Shown: positions 28,735-37,754, numbered from the stretch's first letter. The stretch: 64,000 nt of DNA from JADHLK01 sp038131695 (GCA_038131695.1 JAYPQA010000028.1:47477-111476); one strand, 5' to 3'. Notes: generated by a model from the sequence alone, not told the origin. Translations and numbers: made by a program.

Positions 28735-30576
28735 TCACCCGTTTTCCAGGGCCTCGCGTTTCATTTCCAGCTCCAGCCAGGCCTCTTCTTTTTCCGCCCG
28801 CGCCCGCTTGTCCTTTTCCAGCTGGTCGGCCAGAGCCTGCCAGGCGGCCGGGTCCGCGGCATAAAACCCCATATCCGCCAGCTGCGTCTCGGCCTCAGTG
28901 ATGGCTTTTTCCAGCCCGGCAATCTCGCCCGGCAGCCGCTCCAGCAACCAGCCCTCTTTATAGGAAAGCCGGTCAGTTTTTGGCCCTTTTGGCCGCGGCA
29001 GCTTTTTCGGGGTCTTGCTTTTGGCGGCGCGCCTTTGTTCCAGCCCTGCCTGTTTGGCCAGCCAGTCCGAATAGCCGCCCGCATGGGCCAGTATCTTGCC
29101 ATCTCCTTCAAAGGCCAGGAGCGAGGTGACCGTGCGATCCAGAAAATCACGGTCATGGCTGACAATCAGCACCGTGCCGTCATAGGTGGCTATCACCTCT
29201 TGCAACAGGTCAATCGTCTCCATATCCAGATCATTGGTCGGCTCATCCAGCACCAGAAAATTATGCGGCTGGGCAAAGATACGGGCCAGTAAGAGCCGGT
29301 TCTGCTCACCGCCGGACAGGATGCCGACGCGCTGGGTCATCTTGTTATCATCAAACAGGAAATCGCGGAGATAGCTGGTTACATGGCGCGATTTGCCATC
29401 AATCTCAACCATATCGCCGCCATCCGGGCACAAGGTTGTCCAGGGGCTGGCCTCTGGATTAAGGGCGCTGCGGGCCTGATCAAACCAGCCGGGCAACAGC
29501 CCAAAGCCCGGCTTTACATAGCCCGCTGTCGGCTTCGCCTTGTCCAGCAGCACCCGCACCAGACTGGATTTGCCGATCCCGTTCGGCCCGACAATGCCAA
29601 TGCGGTCGCCGCGCTTGATAAGGGCGTTGAAATGGCTGACCAGCAGCTTTTCTGTCGCGTCTTGCGCGCCGGTCCGGCCATCCGCGGCCGCGGCAGGCAC
29701 AGCCACAGACAGGTTGCGCGCCTCCAGCACCACCTGGCCGCCGCCTTCGGCGCGTCCGCTCTCTATCGTCATTTGGCGTGTCATCACCCCGCCCTCAGCC
29801 GCGCGCTGGCGGCGCATCCCCTCCAGCTCGCGCAGGCGGCCCTGATTGCGCTTGCGGCGGGCGGAAATCCCCTGCCGCGACCAGCGCGTTTCCTCGGCAA
29901 TCTTTTTATCCAGCTTGGCCAGCCGCACCTCTTCTTCAGCCAGTATCGCATCCGACCAATCCTCAAACTGATCAAACGGCCCGTCGCGGCGGCGCAGCTT
30001 GCCCTGATGAATCCAGACAATGCCGGTGCCCAGCGCACGCAAAAAGGCGCGGTCATGGCTGATCACCACCAGCGCGCCCTGATGGGCCAGCATCTGTTTT
30101 TCCAGCCATTCAATGGTGGGCAAATCCAGATGGTTGGTCGGCTCATCCAGCAACAGCACCTGCGGCTTGCTGACCAGCGCCTTGGCCAGCGAAAGCCGTC
30201 GTGCCTCACCGCCGGACAGCCCGTCTGTCAGCCGCCCCGGATCCATCTCCATTTTCATCAACAGCGCTTCTGCCCGGTGCATTTCAGACGGATCCGCCAG
30301 CCCGCCCGACACATAGGAGGCCAGCGATTGGCTGCCCTTTATCTGCGGGTTCTGCGGCAGATAGGCGACCTCCACCCCGGGAGCCTGCCAAAGCGTGCCT
30401 TCATCCGGTTCCGCCGCATCCGCTATCAGTTTCATCAGCGTTGACTTGCCCGCCCCGTTGCGCCCGACCAAAGCCAGCCGGTCACCGCTATGCAGGGCCA
30501 AATCCACATGGCGCAACAGCCATCTATCGCCCAGATTAACGCCCATATCGGACAGGGTCAGCAGCGGGGTGGCCAT
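28735..30576 (-). CDS. ABC-F family ATPase (Uup-like)
   Basis: Soluble protein of 613 residues with two ABC domains and no membrane part. Walker A motifs are GRNGAGKST (about residue 38) and GPNGIGKSS (about 329). Signature motifs are LSGGEARRLSLAKAL and LSGGEQNRLLLARIF, with Walker B LLLDEPTNHLD and LVLDEPTNDLD. The linker between domains is Arg-rich, and the C-terminal ~80 residues after KTPKKLPRPKG form a charged extension like that of Uup. ABC-F proteins act on the ribosome or on branched DNA; which applies here cannot be told. The start overlaps the stop of the TerB/DnaJ gene. Confidence 0.9.
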   Translation of the reverse strand: MATPLLTLSDMGVNLGDRWLLRHVDLALHSGDRLALVGRNGAGKSTLMKLIADAAEPDEGTLWQAPGVEVAYLPQNPQIKGSQSLASYVSGGLADPSEMHRAEALLMKMEMDPGRLTDGLSGGEARRLSLAKALVSKPQVLLLDEPTNHLDLPTIEWLEKQMLAHQGALVVISHDRAFLRALGTGIVWIHQGKLRRRDGPFDQFEDWSDAILAEEEVRLAKLDKKIAEETRWSRQGISARRKRNQGRLRELEGMRRQRAAEGGVMTRQMTIESGRAEGGGQVVLEARNLSVAVPAAAADGRTGAQDATEKLLVSHFNALIKRGDRIGIVGPNGIGKSSLVRVLLDKAKPTAGYVKPGFGLLPGWFDQARSALNPEASPWTTLCPDGGDMVEIDGKSRHVTSYLRDFLFDDNKMTQRVGILSGGEQNRLLLARIFAQPHNFLVLDEPTNDLDMETIDLLQEVIATYDGTVLIVSHDRDFLDRTVTSLLAFEGDGKILAHAGGYSDWLAKQAGLEQRRAAKSKTPKKLPRPKGPKTDRLSYKEGWLLERLPGEIAGLEKAITEAETQLADMGFYAADPAAWQALADQLEKDKRARAEKEEAWLELEMKREALENG

Positions 30577-31319
30577 TAGCTTTGCTGGGTCTGGCCCGCC
30601 CGCCGCTCAGCTGCGGCGCGCATCACCTTATAGGCGGCGTTAATCGCGGCCAGCTTGTCATTTGCGGCAGCGACAAATTCATCCGGCAGCCCTTCAGCGC
30701 GCAGCCGGTCCGGGTGATATTCCTTGACCAGCCTTTTCCAGGCCGCGCGGATTTCTTCCAACCCGGCATTTTCAGCCACGCCGAGCAGGCTGTGTGGCGG
30801 TGTTTCGGTCTGCCCCCACATTTCTGAAAAATGCCGGAAATCATTTTCATCATAGCCGAACAGACGGCTGACCTCAGCCAGATAGGCCCATTCAGATTCT
30901 TTAATCTCGCCATCTGCGCGGGCGATGAAAAACAGCAATTCCAGCAGCTGTTCCAGAATCGGATTGCGCGCGCCGAACAGGTTGGCTGTCTGGCTGGCAT
31001 AGGCCTCAAACCCATCCGGTGTCTGGCGGGCCAGATCCCAGAATTTGCCGACCCGCGCCACTTCTTCTTGGGGAATATGCACGCGCTGGCGGAACGCCTC
31101 TATCTCGGATCGCGAGACCTGCCCGTCCGCCTTGGCCATCTTGGCCGACAGGGCAATCACCGCAACGGTAAAGGCGATCTGGCGGGCCTGCTCACGATTC
31201 TGCGGGCCGCGTATCGATTTTTCGGCCAGATGGCCAGCCGCGGCCCCCAGCAAAGCCCCGATAGGCCCGCCCAATGCAAAACCGGTTGCCCCGCCAATGA
31301 TCATGCCCCATATAGTCAT
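30576..31319 (-). CDS. TerB/DnaJ-domain protein (DjlA-like)
   Basis: The N-terminus is a glycine-rich hydrophobic stretch (MIIGGATGFALGGPIGALLGAAAG, residues 6-29), probably membrane-associated. A TerB-like helical domain with acidic motifs follows (KMAKADGQVSRSEIEAF and IARADGEIKESEW). The C-terminal J domain begins SLLGVAENAGLEEIRAAW and carries the HPD motif in EYHPDRLRAEG, which stimulates DnaK. This layout matches DjlA co-chaperones. The 247-residue length is normal. TAATG overlap with the ABC-F gene suggests co-transcription. Confidence 0.88.
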   Translation of the reverse strand: MTIWGMIIGGATGFALGGPIGALLGAAAGHLAEKSIRGPQNREQARQIAFTVAVIALSAKMAKADGQVSRSEIEAFRQRVHIPQEEVARVGKFWDLARQTPDGFEAYASQTANLFGARNPILEQLLELLFFIARADGEIKESEWAYLAEVSRLFGYDENDFRHFSEMWGQTETPPHSLLGVAENAGLEEIRAAWKRLVKEYHPDRLRAEGLPDEFVAAANDKLAAINAAYKVMRAAAERRAGQTQQS

Positions 31320-31448
31320 AGTTCCGTGTTGTAGACAGCTTCATCAGGCAAGACAAGGCAGCAGGGGCAAAACAGCTGGAAATTCTCTGCCCGTCCCTTG
31401 CAACGGGCCATTTCCGGCACAGCATCTGCGAGAAGGGACAGCGGCGAA

Positions 31449-31685
31449 ATGCATCTGACAGACCGACCGGCTGATCATGATTTTACCGGGCTCAAATGCC
31501 CGTTGCCGGTGCTGAAAGCGCGGCGGGCCTTGAAACAGGCGGCTATTGGCGCGCAGCTGGTTATCTGGGCAGATGACCCGGCCGCCCCGCTGGATTTTGA
31601 TCATTTCTGCCAGACCTCAGGCCATCAGATGATCGCGTCAGAATCCCGCGACGGGCTGTTTATTTTTTTGATTGAAAAGCGCTGA
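31449..31685 (+). CDS. TusA-like sulfurtransferase
   Basis: Small cytoplasmic protein of 78 residues with the TusA signature CPLPVLKARRAL, whose Cys carries persulfide sulfur. The motif sits about 17 residues in, followed by one beta-alpha-beta half and a C-terminal strand, as in the family. The ATG at 31449 (MHLTDRP) is preceded by GGGACAGCGGCGAA. An upstream in-frame start at 31398 would add residues without homology. Sulfur could feed tRNA thiolation or cofactor synthesis; no partner gene is nearby. Its end overlaps the convergent next gene by 26 bases. Confidence 0.85.
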   Translation: MHLTDRPADHDFTGLKCPLPVLKARRALKQAAIGAQLVIWADDPAAPLDFDHFCQTSGHQMIASESRDGLFIFLIEKR

Positions 31686-32025
31686 AGCCAGCCAGACAGC
31701 TCTGGTGAAAGCGGCGGGCCTGTGCCCCGCTCTCCGGCCCCTCATAAAGACCCAGCATCCGGCAATGGGCAAAAAATCCCGGCGCTGGCAGGCCGTCCCG
31801 GCTGCGCGAGATCACCAGCGCGCTGCGGATCGGCTGGCCCGCCTGGCTGTCTTTTGCGGCCAGCTGCTCCAGCCAGCTGGTCAGTTTGTGGATGCGGTGC
31901 GGGCCGGGGATATGCGCGGCGTCTGCCAGCTCAGCATAAGTGATCAGCTGGCCGGTTTTGGCGGCACTGGCCAGCAGCATTTCTGCCCGCCTTGTCCATT
32001 GATTTGTGTCATCCCGGTCGGTCAT
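31660..32025 (-). CDS. Conserved alphaproteobacterial hypothetical protein
   Basis: Function not known to me. The protein of about 121 residues contains the pattern TYAELADAAHIPGPHRIHKLTSWLEQL, then ALVISRSRDGLPAPGFF and GLYEGPE, which recur in proteins of unknown function from Rhodobacterales and relatives. The first part looks like a winged helix. The fold is reminiscent of alkyltransferase-like proteins, but the PCHR active site is absent. I prefer ATG 32025 (MTDRDDTNQW); 32052 is also possible. Confidence 0.7.
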   Translation of the reverse strand: MTDRDDTNQWTRRAEMLLASAAKTGQLITYAELADAAHIPGPHRIHKLTSWLEQLAAKDSQAGQPIRSALVISRSRDGLPAPGFFAHCRMLGLYEGPESGAQARRFHQSCLAGFSAFQSKK

Positions 32026-32112
32026 GGCCTGATCCATAGCCCAGCTGGCCAATCGAATCCACTGCTTTGCGGGGCTTGCCCCCTGCGCCCTGCCTGTCGT
32101 AAAGCTGGAGGC

Positions 32113-32835
32113 ATGATGACTTTGCTTCGCTCTTTTTTCCTGTCAGGGCTGTTTTATGGCGGCACAGCTGTGCTGGCCGTTATTCTGATACCGGCTTTGC
32201 TGATGCCGGGCGGGGCGGCCCGGGCCTGTGGCCGGTTCTGGGGTTTTTATACCGCCCATATTGCCCGGCTCTGCGGTCTTGGCTGGCAGCTGGAGGGCGA
32301 CAGCCAACCCGGCAAACAGGTCATCTATGCGGTCAAGCATCAATCGGCCTGGGAGACGATGGTGCTTTATTGGCTGCTGGATGCGCCGGTGATTGTGCTG
32401 AAAAAAGAGCTGATGGCGATCCCGCTTCTGGGCTGGTTTTTTGCCCGCGCCGGCATGATAGCGGTGGATCGCAAGGCCGGTATGGCCGCTTTGAAAAAAA
32501 TGCGCCAGGATGCCATTTTGGCGACAGGCTCAGGCCGCTCGGTGCTGATTTATCCGCAGGGCACACGCCTGGCCCCGGGCCAGCCTGCCCCCTATCAGGT
32601 GGGGGTTTTTGCCCTGCAAGAGGCGACCGGCCTGCCGGTGGTGCCGGTCGCGCTGAATTCAGGCAGTTTCTGGCCAAAGCGCGGGCTGGCCAAACAGGGT
32701 GGGGTGATCACGGTGCAGTTTTTGCCGGAAATCGCGGCCGGGCTGGCGCGCAAGCCCTTTATGCAGCAGCTGGAACAGGCAATCGAAACCGCCCAGCAGA
32801 CTCTCGATCAACAGGCAAGGGAAAAGCAGCAATGA
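32113..32835 (+). CDS. plsC: 1-acyl-sn-glycerol-3-phosphate acyltransferase (PlsC)
   Basis: Inner-membrane enzyme that acylates lysophosphatidic acid. One or two N-terminal membrane segments (residues 5-35) precede the acyltransferase domain. The first motif is KHQSAWETM, a common alphaproteobacterial variant of HxxxxD with Glu. The glycerol-phosphate site is VLIYPQGTRLAPG and the third motif is GLPVVPVALNSG. The 240-residue length is normal. GGAGG stands just before the tandem ATGs at 32113 and 32116. The stop overlaps the DUF2237 start as ATGA. Confidence 0.92.
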   Translation: MMTLLRSFFLSGLFYGGTAVLAVILIPALLMPGGAARACGRFWGFYTAHIARLCGLGWQLEGDSQPGKQVIYAVKHQSAWETMVLYWLLDAPVIVLKKELMAIPLLGWFFARAGMIAVDRKAGMAALKKMRQDAILATGSGRSVLIYPQGTRLAPGQPAPYQVGVFALQEATGLPVVPVALNSGSFWPKRGLAKQGGVITVQFLPEIAAGLARKPFMQQLEQAIETAQQTLDQQAREKQQ

Positions 32836-33233
32836 TGGATGGAGAGGATTTTGGCCGGTCTGGCCAGCTAAATGTGTTGGGCGGGCCGCTGGCCTCTTGC
32901 TCAACTGATCCGGTGACCGGATTTTTTCGCGATGGCTGCTGCAATACCGGCCCGTCCGATCAGGGGCTGCATGTGGTCTGCGCGCTGATGGATGCAGAGT
33001 TTTTGGCCTTCAGCAAAGAGGCGGGCAATGATCTGTCAACAGCGCGGCCGGAATTTGGCTTTGCCGGGTTGCAGCCGGGGGATTGGTGGTGCCTGTGCGC
33101 GGCCCGCTGGGAACAGGCCCGGCAGGCTGGCAAGGCCCCGCAAGTGCGGCTGGCTGCGACCAACCGTCTGGCGCTGGCCGTGGTCGGGCTTGAGGACCTC
33201 ATGGCTCATGCAACTGACCGGCCAATTCATTAA
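32832..33233 (+). CDS. DUF2237 family protein
   Basis: Cytoplasmic protein of 133 residues matching DUF2237 along its length: LNVLGGPLASCSTDPVTGFF, then RDGCCNTGPSDQGLHVVCA, then DLSTARPEFGFAGLQPGDWWC and APQVRLAATN. Conserved Cys residues in CSTDP, GCCNTG and DWWCLC could bind metal, but the function is unknown. The start overlaps plsC, so the two are probably co-transcribed. Confidence 0.88.
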   Translation: MMDGEDFGRSGQLNVLGGPLASCSTDPVTGFFRDGCCNTGPSDQGLHVVCALMDAEFLAFSKEAGNDLSTARPEFGFAGLQPGDWWCLCAARWEQARQAGKAPQVRLAATNRLALAVVGLEDLMAHATDRPIH

Positions 33234-33286
33234 CCAATCGTTAACAGAGTAGGCAACTGCCCATTCCTGTGATAGCGTTCTACATG

Positions 33287-33396
33287 GTGTTCGGGAAAAG
33301 GGTGTCCCCCGAATTGAGTTGGGACCGGCTAGGATTCTCAACCAGGGGACATACATCAATACGGCAGAAGTTTCGGATTGGACTTTTCCCGGACAC
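33287..33396. repeat. Short element with 14-bp terminal inverted repeats
   Basis: GTGTTCGGGAAAAG at 33287-33300 is matched, with one mismatch, by the reverse complement of CTTTTCCCGGACAC at 33383-33396. The 82 bases between hold no gene. ACATGGTG occurs at the left edge (33282-33289) and again at 33408-33415. The size and ends resemble a MITE-like remnant of an insertion sequence, but a regulatory inverted repeat upstream of the aldo/keto reductase is also possible. Confidence 0.4.
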
Positions 33397-33502
33397 TGTT
33401 TTTTTCCACATGGTGCAAAAAAACAGTCGCGTGTCTGGCCTTGCGGCGGTTAAGATAGCGGCTGCCTGCTGGTGATAACTGGCCAAAAACAAGGAGTTTT
33501 CC

Positions 33503-34507
33503 ATGCTGACCCGCCAAATCGGAACCAACAGCCCGCCCCTTTCGGCCCTTGGATTGGGGGCGATGTCCTTTTCTGATTTTTATGGCCCGGCCAGCGATGA
33601 AGACGCCTTCGCCACGCTGGCCGCCTGTCTGGAACTGGGGATCACCCATATTGATACGGCCAATGTTTATGGCGGCGGGCGTTCTGAGACGCTGATCGGC
33701 CAGTTTCTGGCAGAACAGGGCCCGGCGGTGCGCCAGGGGCTGCATATCGCAACCAAGGCCGGCATTGCCCGCCATCCCGATACAGGTAGCCGCTATTATA
33801 ACAACAGCCTGGCCTATCTGGAGGCAGAGCTGGATAAATCGCTGGCCCGGCTGCAGACGGACTATATTGATCTCTATTACATTCACCGGCGCGACCCCGA
33901 ATTGCCGATTGAGGAGGTGACCGGCTTTCTGGTGCAGATGCTGGAAAAGGGCAAGCTGCGCGCCTTTGGCTTTTCGGAAATTGCCCCGTCCAGCTTGCGG
34001 CGGGCGGCAGCAGTGCATCCGGTGGCGGCGGTGCAATCTGAATATTCGCTGGCGGTGCGCTATCCGGAATTGGGGCTGGTTCAGGCCTGTGCCGAGCTGG
34101 GCACAACCCTTGTCGCTTTCAGCCCGGTTGGGCGCGGGCTGCTGACCGATCGGCCCTACCGGGCAGAACAGGTTGCCGAAATCGCCTTTTTGCGGGGCAA
34201 TCCGCGCTTTATCGAGCCGAATTTGAGCGCCAATATCGCCCTGAGCGATCCCTTCCGGGCGCTGGCAGCTGAGGCCGGGATGCCCGCGGTGGCCCTTGCC
34301 ATTGGCTGGCTTCTGGCGCGCGGGCCGCATATCCTGCCAATACCCGGGACAAAATCGGCCACGCATCTGGCCCAGCTGGCAAAGGCGGCGGCGGCCCCGC
34401 TGCCCGCTGATCTGCTGGCCGCGATTGACCGGACCCTGCCAGTCGGCTGGGCGCATGGCGACCGCTATTCCGAAGAGCAATGGCACGGCCCGGAAAAATA
34501 CTGCTGA
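33503..34507 (+). CDS. Aldo/keto reductase
   Basis: NADPH-dependent oxidoreductase with a TIM barrel, 334 residues. The catalytic tetrad is visible: Asp and Tyr in HIDTANVYGGGRSE, Lys in IATKAGIA and His in YYIHRRDP. The nucleotide-binding end has ILPIPGTKSATHLAQL. The group resembles YghZ/IolS-like reductases, which act on varied aldehydes. The substrate cannot be told. AAGGAG lies 10 bases before the ATG. The stop codon sits inside an 18-bp tandem repeat. Confidence 0.88.
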   Translation: MLTRQIGTNSPPLSALGLGAMSFSDFYGPASDEDAFATLAACLELGITHIDTANVYGGGRSETLIGQFLAEQGPAVRQGLHIATKAGIARHPDTGSRYYNNSLAYLEAELDKSLARLQTDYIDLYYIHRRDPELPIEEVTGFLVQMLEKGKLRAFGFSEIAPSSLRRAAAVHPVAAVQSEYSLAVRYPELGLVQACAELGTTLVAFSPVGRGLLTDRPYRAEQVAEIAFLRGNPRFIEPNLSANIALSDPFRALAAEAGMPAVALAIGWLLARGPHILPIPGTKSATHLAQLAKAAAAPLPADLLAAIDRTLPVGWAHGDRYSEEQWHGPEKYC

Positions 34508-34546
34508 GCCGAAAAATAGTGCCCAACCGAAAAATAGTGCCAAACG
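34493..34546. repeat. 18-bp tandem repeat, three copies, spanning a stop codon
   Basis: GAAAAATACTGCTGAGCC, GAAAAATAGTGCCCAACC and GAAAAATAGTGCCAAACG lie end to end. The first unit contains the last codons and the TGA of the aldo/keto reductase; the other two are non-coding. The array therefore looks like an outward duplication of the gene end. Confidence 0.88.
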
Positions 34547-34584
34547 GGCGGCCTGGCTGATCAGTTTGGCAGGGTTGCGCCGGG

Positions 34585-35229
34585 CTAGCGCCAGGGAGCG
34601 GGCGGGATGCCCGGGGGCAGGGTTGCATGATAGCCCGGCACGTGGGCTGCAAAATCGGCCATCCAGCCGGTCAGCGAGGGGGCTTCTGCCCGCCAGTCCA
34701 GCTGCCCGCGCAAATCCAGATAATCCAGCGCACAGGCCAGCCCTATCTGGCCCGCATCCGGCTGGTCGGCCCGGTCATAGGCGGGCTGACCTGCCTCAAT
34801 ATGGTGCAGCGCGCGGCGTATCTTGTCGCGCTGATATTCGACAAAGCGCGCAACAAAATGCGTTTCCGGCCGGAACCGGCTTTCATAGACGATCAATATC
34901 GCGGCATCCATGATCCCGTCAGCCAGCGCCGCCTCAGTCTCGGTCTTCAGCCGCGCGGCCGGGTCCGGGCTGAACAGGCGGCCGGGCACTTGCTGATCCA
35001 GAAAGTTCAAAATCACCCGGCTGTCATAGAACACACCGTCCGGCGTTTGCAGGGTCGGTATCTTGCCCAGCGGGTTCAGCTGCCGGTTGGCATCTTGCGG
35101 GTCATTGGTATCTGAGCTGCTCACCTGCAGCCTGTCTGCCAGGCCAAGGCAATGGGCGGCCAGCAGGATTTTGCGGCCAAAAGGAGAGGGGGCGGATGAA
35201 TAGAGCTGTAGAGGGGATGCGGTTGCCAT
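34585..35229 (-). CDS. Glutathione S-transferase family protein
   Basis: Cytosolic-type GST of 214 residues. The N-terminal thioredoxin fold begins LQLYSSAPSPFGRKILLAAH; Ser in the SPFG stretch is the likely glutathione-activating residue. The cis-Pro motif is NPLGKIPTLQT, followed by YDSRVILNFLD. The all-helical C-terminal domain follows. I chose ATG 35229 (MATASPLQL); the upstream part of a longer frame is unrelated. It is convergent with the aldo/keto reductase and divergent from the arsC-like gene. Confidence 0.88.
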   Translation of the reverse strand: MATASPLQLYSSAPSPFGRKILLAAHCLGLADRLQVSSSDTNDPQDANRQLNPLGKIPTLQTPDGVFYDSRVILNFLDQQVPGRLFSPDPAARLKTETEAALADGIMDAAILIVYESRFRPETHFVARFVEYQRDKIRRALHHIEAGQPAYDRADQPDAGQIGLACALDYLDLRGQLDWRAEAPSLTGWMADFAAHVPGYHATLPPGIPPAPWR

Positions 35230-35395
35230 CGGGTTCTCTTCTTGTGTCTGGACTAACAGGCAGCTGGCCTTGCCCGGCCAACCTCTTGCAAGCATAGACG
35301 CCTCGCCGCGGCTTGCACAAGCCGGTTGATAATGCCAGACTTGACCTCTGGTCGGTCTGGCTGGAAAAAAACATCTAAAGAGGGGGAATTGTCCC

Positions 35396-35773
35396 ATGTC
35401 TGATATGACCATCTGGCATAATCCGCGCTGCAGCAAATCGCGCCAGACGCTGGCCCTGATGCAAGAAAACGGGGTTGAGCCGCGCATCCGGCTCTATCTG
35501 GAGGATCCGCCTGATGTGGCAGAATTGCGCCGCCTGCTGGATTTGCTGGGCCAGCCTGTCACCGCCCTGCTGCGCAAAGGGAGAGGCGGATTACAAGAGC
35601 ATTTTGCCGCTAATGCCGGGGATGAGACGGCCGGGGATAATCTGGCCGGGGATGAAACGGCCTGTCTGGAATTGCTGGCCCGCTATCCAAAGGTGATCGA
35701 AAGGCCGGTGGTGATTGCCGGCAACCGGGCGGTGCTGGGCCGCCCGCCTGAAAATGTGCTGGCCCTGCTCTAG
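35396..35773 (+). CDS. ArsC family reductase (glutaredoxin-type)
   Basis: Arsenate-reductase-like protein of 125 residues. The catalytic Cys is in NPRCSKSRQTLAL near residue 12, followed by the family's EPRIRLYLEDPP and the C-terminal RPVVIAGNRAVLGRPPENV. Whether it reduces arsenate or has another thiol function is open; no arsenic genes are adjacent. The middle carries an in-frame 15-bp tandem repeat giving GDETAGDNLAGDETA, which lengthens a surface loop. Confidence 0.85.
   Translation: MSDMTIWHNPRCSKSRQTLALMQENGVEPRIRLYLEDPPDVAELRRLLDLLGQPVTALLRKGRGGLQEHFAANAGDETAGDNLAGDETACLELLARYPKVIERPVVIAGNRAVLGRPPENVLALL
35615..35659. repeat. 15-bp in-frame tandem repeat inside the arsC-like gene
   Basis: GCCGGGGATGAGACG, GCCGGGGATAATCTG and GCCGGGGATGAAACG follow one another and encode AGDET-like five-residue repeats. 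Confidence 0.88.
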
Positions 35774-35841
35774 ACCAGGCTGGCCAACGCTGCCCCAGAT
35801 TCAGCTTTACAGATATTTTACAGGTAAACTATCATCCAGCT

Positions 35842-37035
35842 ATGAGCTTTATTCACGATCCGGTTATCATTGTGGGCGGTGGCCCGGTAGGGTTGACGCT
35901 GGCTTGGCTGTTACAGGAAGCCGGTGTGCCGGTGCAGCTGTTTGAGGCAGAAGAGGCGATCAGCGACCAGCTGCGCGCCTCAACCTTTCATCCGCCGACA
36001 CTGGATATGCTGGCCGCCTCTGGCATTACCGCGCAGCTGCACGCCTCTGGCCAGATAACGCCGACCTGGCAAATCCGGATGCACAGCACTTCGCAGCGGG
36101 CCGAATTTGATCTGGCGGTGCTGAAAGAGGACACAGATTATCCCTGGCGCTTGCAATGCCGCCAGGCGGTGTTGAGCCACGCGCTCCATGAGAGGCTGGC
36201 AGACGGGGTCTGCCATTTCAGCCATCCGGTCAGCCGGGTAGAGGCTGATGCAGATGGGGTGAGCGTCTGGGCAGGCGGACAGGAGCTGCGCGCCGCGCTG
36301 GTGGTGGGCTGTGACGGGGCGCGCAGTATTGTGCGCGCGGCGATGGGGGTCGGCTTTGAGGGCAAGACCTATCCGGAAACCACTTTGCTGGTCACCACCC
36401 GTTTTCCGTTTGAGGATCATTTGGACGGGCTGTCAGGGGTGAATTATATCTGGAAGGATGAGGGGACCTTTTCCTTGCTGCGCCTGCCTGATGTCTGGCG
36501 TATTTCGCTGCATCCAAAAGCTGGCCAGAGCGTTGAGGAGGCGATGCAAGACAGCGCCATTCAAGAGGCGGTGGCTGAGATTGTCGGGCCGCAGGCTCTG
36601 GCTGAAAGCGGGCCTTTTGAGATTATCGAAAAGCGCATCTACCGGATTCACCGGCGGGTGGCGACACATTATCTGCAAGACCGGCTGCTGCTGGCCGGAG
36701 ATGCCGCCCATCTGAACAGCCCCAAGGGCGGGATGGGAATGAATGGCGGCATTCATGATGCCTTTTGTCTGGCGGAGAAGATCACCGCGCTGGCCAATGG
36801 GGCGGATCGTGCCGTGCTGGCCGAATATGAACGCCAGCGCCAGCCCATTGCCCGCGATGATATTGGCGGTCAGGCCGATCAGAACCGGGCGCGCATGATG
36901 CATAAATCAGCTGCCCAGAAGCAAGCCCATCTCACCGAATTGCAGGCGATAGCCAGCGATAGCGAGAAGGCGCGCGCCTTTTTGCTGCGCTCCTCGATGA
37001 TTGAGGGGTTGCGCCGGGCGGAGGCGCTGGCATGA
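35842..37035 (+). CDS. FAD-dependent aromatic-type monooxygenase
   Basis: Flavoprotein hydroxylase of the PHBH fold (FAD_binding_3), 397 residues. FAD motifs: VIIVGGGPVGLTLAWLL at the start, the DG motif in VVGCDGARSIVRAAMG, and GDAAHLNSPKGGMGMNGG for ribityl binding. The substrate is not deducible, but the family mostly hydroxylates phenolic or heteroaromatic rings with NAD(P)H. The stop overlaps the SDR start by four bases. With the TRAP transporter and the maleate-isomerase-like gene downstream, it suggests uptake and degradation of an aromatic or heterocyclic acid. Confidence 0.87.
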   Translation: MSFIHDPVIIVGGGPVGLTLAWLLQEAGVPVQLFEAEEAISDQLRASTFHPPTLDMLAASGITAQLHASGQITPTWQIRMHSTSQRAEFDLAVLKEDTDYPWRLQCRQAVLSHALHERLADGVCHFSHPVSRVEADADGVSVWAGGQELRAALVVGCDGARSIVRAAMGVGFEGKTYPETTLLVTTRFPFEDHLDGLSGVNYIWKDEGTFSLLRLPDVWRISLHPKAGQSVEEAMQDSAIQEAVAEIVGPQALAESGPFEIIEKRIYRIHRRVATHYLQDRLLLAGDAAHLNSPKGGMGMNGGIHDAFCLAEKITALANGADRAVLAEYERQRQPIARDDIGGQADQNRARMMHKSAAQKQAHLTELQAIASDSEKARAFLLRSSMIEGLRRAEALA

Positions 37036-37754
37036 GCCGGGTATTGGTCATATTGGGCGGCTGCGGCGGCATTGGGCGGGAGCTGGCGCATCAGGCAGGG
37101 GCAGCTGGCTATCAGCTGATTCTTCTGGACCTGCCAGCCTCTATTGAGCGCCATCAGCCAGACCATCCGGCCTTTGGTGTTGATGCGCGTGATCCGGCCA
37201 GCCTGCGGGCCGCGCTGGCCCATTTGCCGGAAGCCATAGATGGGTTTGTCAATCTGGCCGGCTTTATGGGGGAAAATCAGCCCCTATTGGATACCGATGA
37301 GGCCAGCTGGGCCGAGATCATCAGCGGCAATCTGGATGCAGTCTTTTATGCGGCACGGGTCATAGGGCCGCTGGTCCGGGCAGGCGGGGCGCTGGTGCTG
37401 ACCAGCTCCGGGCTGGGGCATTTTGCCCGTCCCGGCTATGGACCCTATGCGGTTTCAAAGGCCGGTATTTCTGCTGTTACGCGCCAGCTGGCCCTGGAGA
37501 TGGCCCCTCATATCCGGGTCAATGCGGTCGCGCCTGCGGCTGTGGACACAGCCTTTTTGCGCGGAGGCACAGGCCGCTCGGATGAAAAGGCGGCCCCGCG
37601 TTTTGACATAGATGCTTATGCCGCTACCATTCCCTTGGGGCGCATCGCCGTGCCGCAGGATATTGCCGGGCCTGTCCTGTTCTTGTTGTCTGAGGCGGCT
37701 GGCTATATCACCGGGCAGACGCTGCATATTAATGGAGGCAGTTTCATGGCTTAG
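37032..37754 (+). CDS. Short-chain dehydrogenase/reductase
   Basis: NAD(P)-dependent SDR of 240 residues. The cofactor loop is GGCGGIGREL (a variant of TGxxxGIG). The acidic residue after strand 2 (LLDLPA) favours NAD. The NAG motif appears as NLAGFMG. The catalytic Ser is in LVLTSSGLG and YxxxK in YAVSKAG. The C-terminal end TGQTLHINGGSFMA is typical. It is translationally coupled to the monooxygenase and 76 bases from the TRAP binding protein. Confidence 0.9.
   Translation: MSRVLVILGGCGGIGRELAHQAGAAGYQLILLDLPASIERHQPDHPAFGVDARDPASLRAALAHLPEAIDGFVNLAGFMGENQPLLDTDEASWAEIISGNLDAVFYAARVIGPLVRAGGALVLTSSGLGHFARPGYGPYAVSKAGISAVTRQLALEMAPHIRVNAVAPAAVDTAFLRGGTGRSDEKAAPRFDIDAYAATIPLGRIAVPQDIAGPVLFLLSEAAGYITGQTLHINGGSFMA

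Noticed and set aside
28254..28738. Open frames across 28.25-28.74 kb on both strands
   Set aside because: They overlap rnpB, whose universal motifs and P1 pairing explain the sequence.
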